Below are positions 57,501-64,000 of a stretch of DNA of 64,000 nucleotides, one piece after another. The translations under genes and the position numbers were made by a program. Each line of letters starts with the position of its first letter. Positions within the stretch are counted from its first letter, which is position 1. A model generated the notes under the pieces. It saw only the letters and a program-made list of their open reading frames with translations. It searched no databases and had not been told where the DNA came from. This stretch comes from Heliocidaris erythrogramma (taxonomy: Eukaryota; Echinodermata; Echinoidea; Camarodonta; Echinometridae): contig CM046858.1 of the NCBI GenBank assembly GCA_025617745.1, positions 49,055,197-49,119,196 of the forward strand, written 5' to 3'.

Positions 57501-59938
57501 AAAAATCACCTTAAAACAGACTTTAACTAAATAAAGATATTAAAAAGAAATAAAAAGTCAACTTTCCACCCACAGCACCTTCCCACCAAAACCGGAAATT
57601 AATCTAGCTTTAATCTTGGACATAAGTTTCCATCTATTTTATTGAAAGGATTCAATATCGATGGGAAGAACACAAGCAGCAAACTCTGAAACTCTTCCTC
57701 GTAGACTTCAAACGGCATACCTGAATGAAGCTACAAGACGACAAGTTCAAAAGCATGCTGCTTTGTGCCTACCCCCCCCCCCCCCATCCCCTAACCTTAG
57801 TAACCCGACACTTTTTGAATGAACCTTTGCATACCCATACTGAAAAGATCAAAATTGTGGTGCCTATTTGTAACATACGGGCTAACTTTTTCTCCCCGTT
57901 ATCAAAACAATGGCAGGCCTTGAATTCTGAACAATTTTTTTTTTTTAAGAGGAGCATATCAGAAAAATCACAAGACTTGCACTTGATAAAATTGGAGCTT
58001 CTGTATTAATGTTCATCACTTATCTCATCAAGAAAAGAAAATTTACCCATCCCTTCCAGCAGTAATTCAAGAGGTCAATTCATTACCAAAATCCCAAGTT
58101 AGACAATGTACATGTATAAAATCATCTAATGTTATACAATTAGTGTTGGTAAAGATAAATAGAACAGAACCCTTGAAATCGAAAGAGGAAGAGGCATCTA
58201 ATCCCTAGCTATGTATACAAAGATATTTTGACCCTGGTGATTTAACCTTTCATGTTTTCATAGTTTAGATTCTTCCTGTGTAACTTCCACTTCACTCATC
58301 CTATATTTACTGTGTCTACTCATTAATCACAAATAATGGATCTCTTTCATATAAAAAATCAACCATTGCATATTTGTTCATAGTAACCAGCAATGGGTAA
58401 GCAAAGTTTGGTGTGAAATTACTTGAACAAATTTTCAGATGATAAATTAACAAGTTTGGGCAAGGGAAAATTAAGAGTGAATATTTTCTAGTTATGAAGA
58501 CTGTATTTTCTTGTAATTCTGAATAAATCCAGCATTAAATTCTAGTATTGATCTGAAAGACAGCATCACTTTTTTGATTTGTATTTTCATTTTTAAATTC
58601 AACAAGATGATGATGTCTATAATAGGCCTACAAGTTTTAAATGGTGTGAATTGTTTGAAGAGGCATTGGAATTTTCTGCAACTCTGGCAATATTCCTTAT
58701 ATCCGATCAGCTGATCAGGCAAAATACAGGACATCAGTTTACTTTAAATTTGTTTCTCATTCCTTCTCTTGGACATTCAGTCAATGTCATAAAGGTGTGT
58801 GAGGGATAGCAGTACAAGATTTCAACCAACATCAAGAAGTTTATCACAAGTTGAGCAGGGTTCCTCCTGAAAACTCCTGAGAGCTATCAAGATAACAAAC
58901 CCAAACATCTTAGAGTCAACACGGCGATAAAACTAATCATGATTCCCATCTAAAACAACACAACCCAAGAATAGAGCAAGGGGAAGTGAAACCTTCAGTT
59001 CTTTCGATCACACTTCTTCCCCTTTCATTGGGATCATCCCCTTGCCCACGGATGATGTCAACATTCAAATGTATCAAAAGGGACTCAAGGGGCAATGACG
59101 CATCATGGGAGGGGGGTTAAACTAGTCCAATCATTCCCAGCTGTAGAAAGAACACTGTTCACTTTGCTGTCAGCTCTGATATAACATTCATTTCATTCAT
59201 GCACTCAACATCAGGGGGAAAAAAACAGATCCCTCTACATCTTCAAATATCACCATGACATTCTTCCAACAATGTCATGAATTTTTAAAATCTTCCTTCC
59301 AGTTTTGAATCTGTTTACGTTCTCATTCTTGATATGGAAAATTGACATTGAAAACCAAGTAAATGACATCTATCTGGACTTCAACTATTGAAAATTTAAA
59401 AGAACAAGTTTGAATGAGAGAAAAAGACCAAGGAATAATGAAAATTTAGTTTGTGATTTTTTTTTAAATTACCTTGAAAGAAATATGAAGATTTCTATGA
59501 AAGACATTTTATGCTTGTGTAGTGACAAAGAGACATTCAGAATTACCCCCATGTAAACCAAAATCAAATAATAAATTTTACATAAAAGTATTAGATAAAA
59601 CTTTGTATGGTTCTTCACAATTAGATTATTACAATACAACCTCTGACTGTAACGCTACACAGTAACCACATGTAATGTGTGGTGTCGTTTTGCTAAAAGA
59701 CAAAATCAAGTCATATCTACTTTTACTTCAAAAAAGTCAAATTCTTTGACTGTTTTTCTTGGATTGATAGTAAAGGTACATCATAATAAAGAGAGTAAAA
59801 TAAAGAGGGTATTGTTTGTAATTTAAATAAGGTCTAAAAGGGCTAGAAATATACAAGAGAGCAATACAGGCATTGGCATTACTTCCATCTACAAATGATA
59901 GATTGCACTTTATCTACTGCTAACTACACTTATACCAG

Positions 59939-60090
59939 GGCCCTGTTTCATAAAACTTGTTATCAATAACAAGTTATGATAGTTGTTATAAGCTACTGAA
60001 ATCCTTGCATCTGATTGGCTGAGAGCAAATTTGTCATAGAAATGTGGCAGTTGTTCCTGATAACAAGTTTTATGAAACAGGACCCAGGGG
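59939..60090. mobile_element. Hairpin MITE family A, copy 6
   Basis: Arms GGGCCCTGTTTCATAAAACT and TGTTATCAATAACAAG differ from the copies at 32113 and 51975 but pair with their own right arm (AACAAGTTTTATGAAACAGG). The core GTTATAAGCTACTGAAATCC is the same. Confidence 0.9.
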
Positions 60091-60761
60091 TCTAGTGTAC
60101 TGTCATGGCTAACAAGAAAATGTTTTGGATAAGACCACACATTTTTAGAAAATAATTTTAAATTCTTTTTCAAAATCACCAAGCCCAGAAAGTCAAAAAA
60201 GCAATGAAAGTGGCAGTGACATTGATTACTTTGCAAGAAGAAATTTTGAGCATTATCATCTGGCATTAACAATTTGGGAAAGCTCTGTGATGTAAAACTC
60301 ACATCAATTAAAATACTGATTTGTGCGTGGTGATAATTTTATAAAAAATAAATAAAATTGAATGGCTGCTTCTCATCATTATCTCTATTTAAAATATAAC
60401 ACTTTACTTAAAGTTGTTGAATATTTAAAAAACATAACAAAGTACACAATCATGGTACATACTCATTCTGAATACCAAAATATATATTTCATCACGGGAG
60501 GGTTTTTCTTCTTTACTCTTTTTTTTTCTTCTTGAGTGGCAGACTATTAAACCTCTTTGTTTGGAAGAAAAGAATGATACTTAAAAGGTATAAAAATAAA
60601 TTTGTCAAAAGTCACATACATGTAGCTTGCACTGATCGAAAGCCTTTCTTTTGAATATGTTTGGCTTAGCTTCAGGTTCTGAAGGGTTACTAATTTCTAT
60701 ACTAATTATATACTATCACTAGGCTGTTTCTACTTCTATGGAATATAGACTAATAATACAC

Positions 60762-63334
60762 TCAATCCCATGCATCAGGAGGATACTCCATATCAGTGCC
60801 ATCCTGGGCTTCATGCTTAGGTGACATCTTTTGTATCGAGTGCTTGACAGAGTCCAGGATGGAATGGATGCTGCCCTCTGACCTACTGACAGGCATGGAC
60901 CTACGAACTGGGCTGCCTTTCTTCCCGATATCTCTAGCTTCCTCCAGTCTGGCTACGGCTGCTTCTCGCTTGTCAGTCTGCTTTCCTCGGTCTCTAATGG
61001 CAGCCATGAGGTTTGTGCGGTTGAGGTCAGTGTCTGACCAGGAGTGCTTGGGGATGCGTCTCACAGTAGAGTCTTCACTGCTGGTTGATTTTATCGTGGT
61101 GGCAGGAGTGGGATTTACCACAGGTGTGTCAGGAGTAGGATTGTCTTTGCGGATGTCAGCAGCAGGAACTTCTGGTAACACATCACAGATAGAATCTGCT
61201 TCTCTATGGTTATTGTTGTTATTATAGGATATTGTCTCAGGTACACTTGTCACCTCACAACCATTCTTACACTGATCATGTGTACTTGTGTCCGAACTTG
61301 ATGAAGATGAAGCAGGTGGCTGATTTGCATCAGTCACTTCAGTATTTTTTGCATCACTTTCTGGTGAGTCATCTGCACCATTTATTACAGTTTCCCTGAT
61401 TGGAAGTGATGAAATTTCTGGTATGGCAGTCACTGTTGCACAACTGGATTTGTTCACTATCTCATGCTTTTCTTTAGCTTCTTCCACGTTCACCATTCTA
61501 ACATTCCCCCTTGCCGATGCCATTGCATTTTTCAAGTCACTAACAGTCACTATCTTTCTTTCTGGGATAGGGCTCTCTGTAGAATCTTTATCCTCTTCTC
61601 CCTTTCTGGCTTCATCTTCCTCCTGCAAGATACCTCGATACAAAAGCTCTGCATTCCTTGGACCTTTGACATTACTCCTAACATTCAGTGCATAACAAGC
61701 GGACACCGTCCTAGAACCTATAGGTTGTGACTGCTGCTGCAAGAGGGCCTTAAAGTCACTCATATTAGTCCTTGGTTTCCCTGAAACTAGACAAACTCTA
61801 ACAGGAGTGTTTTCAACTGTTACAGTCTCAGAAAAGCGAATAGTTCTACTATTGGGAGGAACATTGTCATAAGGGGAATCAGCAGCCATCATTTGACCGA
61901 TGGTTGTATCTGCAAATGGGTCTGTAGAGATATTCAACTTTTTCTTTGACTTGTGAATCTTAGCTTGAAGATCATCTTTTCTAGCACTACCTTTTAATAT
62001 TGAGCTACCTGGTAGTCGTTTTGGGTCAAATACATACGGCTCCTCAGATTCCTCCATAGCATCTACTGTTATATTTTTGGGAGTTGTTGGACGTCCTGCT
62101 ACATCATCTGATTCAGCGCTCCCATCGGTGTTCTCTACTTCCACTTGTTCAGAGTCTGGTTCACTTCGGTTGTCCTCCATTCTCTTTGCTGCATGAATGA
62201 TGGCTTTGTCAGGATCAAGGTTCTTGGCAGCTATACCCTCTTTGTATGAAGTCCTGAAAGAGGTAGTCCTTGCTTCCTCCTTGTTCAGTGGTGACTCAGA
62301 AGCAGAAGATATCGCCAGCATAGCCGACACATTAGTGGTGGTGGGTATGACTGGCGGCGAAGTAGGAGTTGCAGGAGGTGTTGCCATACTGCTGCTGCGC
62401 CCACCAGACTTTGACTTTCTCATCTGCTCCAGTATCTCTGCTCTCTGTTCCCTCGACATCGCTTTGGTTCGTTCCTCACCTGCCTTGAGCTGGCTGAGAG
62501 CATCGTATGCCTGAGGTGCCTGCGATTGCAAGTCAGACACATAACGATTGAATTTCTGCTTCCTATCCAACGAGTTTGTAGGTGAGATCACATCTGCGGG
62601 TTTGTTGATGAGACTAGCACTCATTCCATTAGAGTAGATGGTGTAGGTACTGTCCTTTGATTTCTTTCTTATAACACTGTAACTCCCAGGGTACATTCCA
62701 AAGAACGTATTATTGGAATCTGTAGGAGTCCTTGGACTAGTGACAGGTGTAACAGTATCTGTGTCAGACTCAGTCATTGCCTGACTGGTCTGTCCCTCAG
62801 GTTTAGGTGATGGCTTGAATCCATAGAAACGTTCTCTAGCTTTCAGCATGGCTCCCGGTATAGGAGTAGCCCAAAAATCAGAAGACTGGCTACTTGAAGA
62901 AGCAGAAGCAGAGGAAGCTGGAGGAAAGTGATTCTGCAGACCAAGAGACATGAGATTCTGTCCACTGGACTGCTGATTGCTCGTACTTGCCATAGATGTC
63001 TCTGTTGACCTACCACCGCTGTTGATCAAGGACTGGGTATACTGCAATCCATTGGAGGATATGCTGGTGGCCATATTTATGGCACCCATCGGGGCCTGCC
63101 GGCTAGTGGATGGTAGCCCACCAGGCATCCCCGGAGCCCTAACTGCCCCACCATAGCATATGTTGTACATCTGGGGATCATTGGGGCTGCACAACGGAGG
63201 TGGAAGATCGTAGCTGGCACTGCTAATATCGGACATGTCGCTAGGAGCTGGTGTCACACTCCGACTTCCATCGGAATCATTGGTGAGGGTTTGGTTAGAG
63301 AGTGATGAAGAATCCATGGAAATGGGACTACCAT
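60762..63334 (-). CDS. Terminal coding exon of a large Ser/Thr/Pro-rich protein (tentatively NHS-like)
   Basis: A 2573-bp exon. The acceptor TTCTCTGCATCTTAG precedes 63334 (phase 1) and the frame stays open for 856 residues to the stop at 60762-60764. The start Met in the open frame at 63368 lies in the intron and is not used; earlier exons lie beyond the window. The sequence is mostly low-complexity Ser/Thr/Pro, hence disordered. It has charged stretches (AGEERTKAMSREQRAEILEQ) and two conserved-looking islands: IRFSETVTVENTPVRVCLVS then SDFKALLQQQ (about 61730-61855), and DLNRTNLMAAIRDRGKQTDK then REAAVARLEEA (about 60945-61030), the latter faintly WH2-like. SDFKALL-type sequence recalls Nance-Horan syndrome (NHS/NHSL) proteins, which regulate actin. 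That link is from memory and weak. Ends YPPDAWD. The gene itself is certain; its identity is not. Confidence 0.85.
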
Positions 63335-64000
63335 CTAAGATGCAGAGAAAAGAAAAAAAATATTTCATATATTAGAAGGGTTTTTGACAGTTCCAAGGGT
63401 TAAAAATGTATAGGAGTTTTCCTATCTGACAAAATTTGGAAAATCAAAATTTGACTACGATCTATGATGCAGAGAAAAGATAGAAATAAAACTACTTCAT
63501 ATATTGAAGTGGTCTCTCGTTTGACAAATTTTTAAGTTTGACCTCTGGATAAGGGAGTAGAAATTGATTTTTAAAAATGACATGTAGAAAAAACATGAAT
63601 GATTAGTTAGAAAATATGATTTGATTAAGAAAATTCTGCTACTCAAAGTCAAATATTAATTCATATAATAAAGCCAAGTGCTTTACAGATAACAAAAAAC
63701 AGTATTTAATCCATTATAAGTGCATTCTAAACCAAAAAAATCCAAGAGAAATAGACAAAGTTTCTACTGCACAGGCCATTTTCTATTCACTTAATTGTAA
63801 ACACCCTTTGAATAACATTTTACAACAGAATTCAAATTTAATACCTGAGGATACGAAATTTTTTGAGGGCTTAAAATGTCTTATTATCTACATAATCTAA
63901 GTCAGTTCTGGGTGATGTCTTCTTTATTATGTCAATATAATTTGACAGAAGGCCACATCATGGAAGTAAAAGAAATTTTCTTTTTTTTTGGGGGGGGGGG
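63335..64000 (-). other. Intron upstream of the terminal exon
   Basis: AT-rich. Contains a duplicated acceptor-like segment at 63453-63480 and a poly-G run at the window edge. No further exon of the gene was recognised. Confidence 0.6.

Larger units (their letters stand above)
49572..60761 (-). other. Long AT-rich noncoding stretch, possibly a very long 3' UTR of the minus-strand gene
   Basis: About 11 kb with no recognisable exon and far fewer transposon copies than the rest of the window; only four MITEs were recognised, listed separately. It lies directly downstream of the stop codon of the 60762-63334 exon. Simple repeats include (CT)n at 54770-54793, GAGACA repeats at 56140-56205, poly-C near 57772 and poly-C/A near 56920. 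Several TTTATT words (AATAAA on the minus strand) could be poly(A) sites. Whether this is UTR or intergenic cannot be told from sequence alone. Confidence 0.4.

Noticed and set aside
60796..62514. Plus-strand frames opposite the long minus-strand exon
   Set aside because: Antisense shadows; the minus-strand frame is continuous, has a good acceptor and shows real-protein composition.
1..64000. CRISPR arrays, operons, rRNA or phage-type systems
   Set aside because: No evidence at any scale. The spliced genes and transposon content show eukaryotic DNA, and the tandem arrays lack conserved repeats with unique spacers of CRISPR type.

Overview
This is eukaryotic genomic DNA: AT-rich, intron-containing, and crowded with transposable-element (TE) relics and poly-G/poly-C tracts. 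No bacterial-style gene organisation is present. The best guess is a marine invertebrate deuterostome, most likely an echinoderm. This rests on the style of the palindromic MITEs, a Ty3/gypsy element, CR1/jockey-type LINE tails, and two Ig-domain exons resembling the Tie-like receptors of sea urchins. The species was not identified.

Two host genes are clear and lie tail to tail. On the + strand (29065-40168) is a complete nine-exon gene for the site-2 protease MBTPS2 (S2P). All splice phases agree, and the zinc-binding HELGH and LDG motifs are present. On the - strand (60762-63334) is the long terminal coding exon of a Ser/Thr/Pro-rich, mostly disordered protein. I only tentatively relate it to the Nance-Horan syndrome (NHS) family. 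A third locus, on the - strand at 4888-6766, holds two phase-1/phase-1 exons encoding consecutive Ig-like domains of a Tie-like receptor; no kinase part was found.

Layout. 0-7.5 kb: Tc1-like transposase relic, two degenerate word-repeat arrays, the Ig exons and a palindromic MITE. 7.5-13.8 kb: noncoding DNA with a strong hairpin and several TE pieces. 13.98-21.86 kb: a tandemly dimerised element whose second copy is split by a 6.4-kb TTAA-flanked transposon; that transposon carries a 224-bp satellite with higher-order structure. 21.9-27.9 kb: nested hAT-like and palindromic elements, a hAT transposase pseudogene and a LINE pseudogene. 28.5 kb: a SINE. 29.1-40.2 kb: MBTPS2, with MITEs, a LINE and a relic duplicate exon in its introns. 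40.6-46.8 kb: a palindromic MITE split by a decayed Ty3/gypsy element, one LTR of which is itself split by a third transposon. 47-60.7 kb: AT-rich noncoding DNA with scattered MITEs, possibly including a very long 3' UTR. 60.76-64 kb: the second host gene.

The most distinctive content is the nested transposon record. At least ten insertions can be read with exact or near-exact target-site duplications, and several repeat families appear in multiple copies, so intact and interrupted versions can be compared directly.
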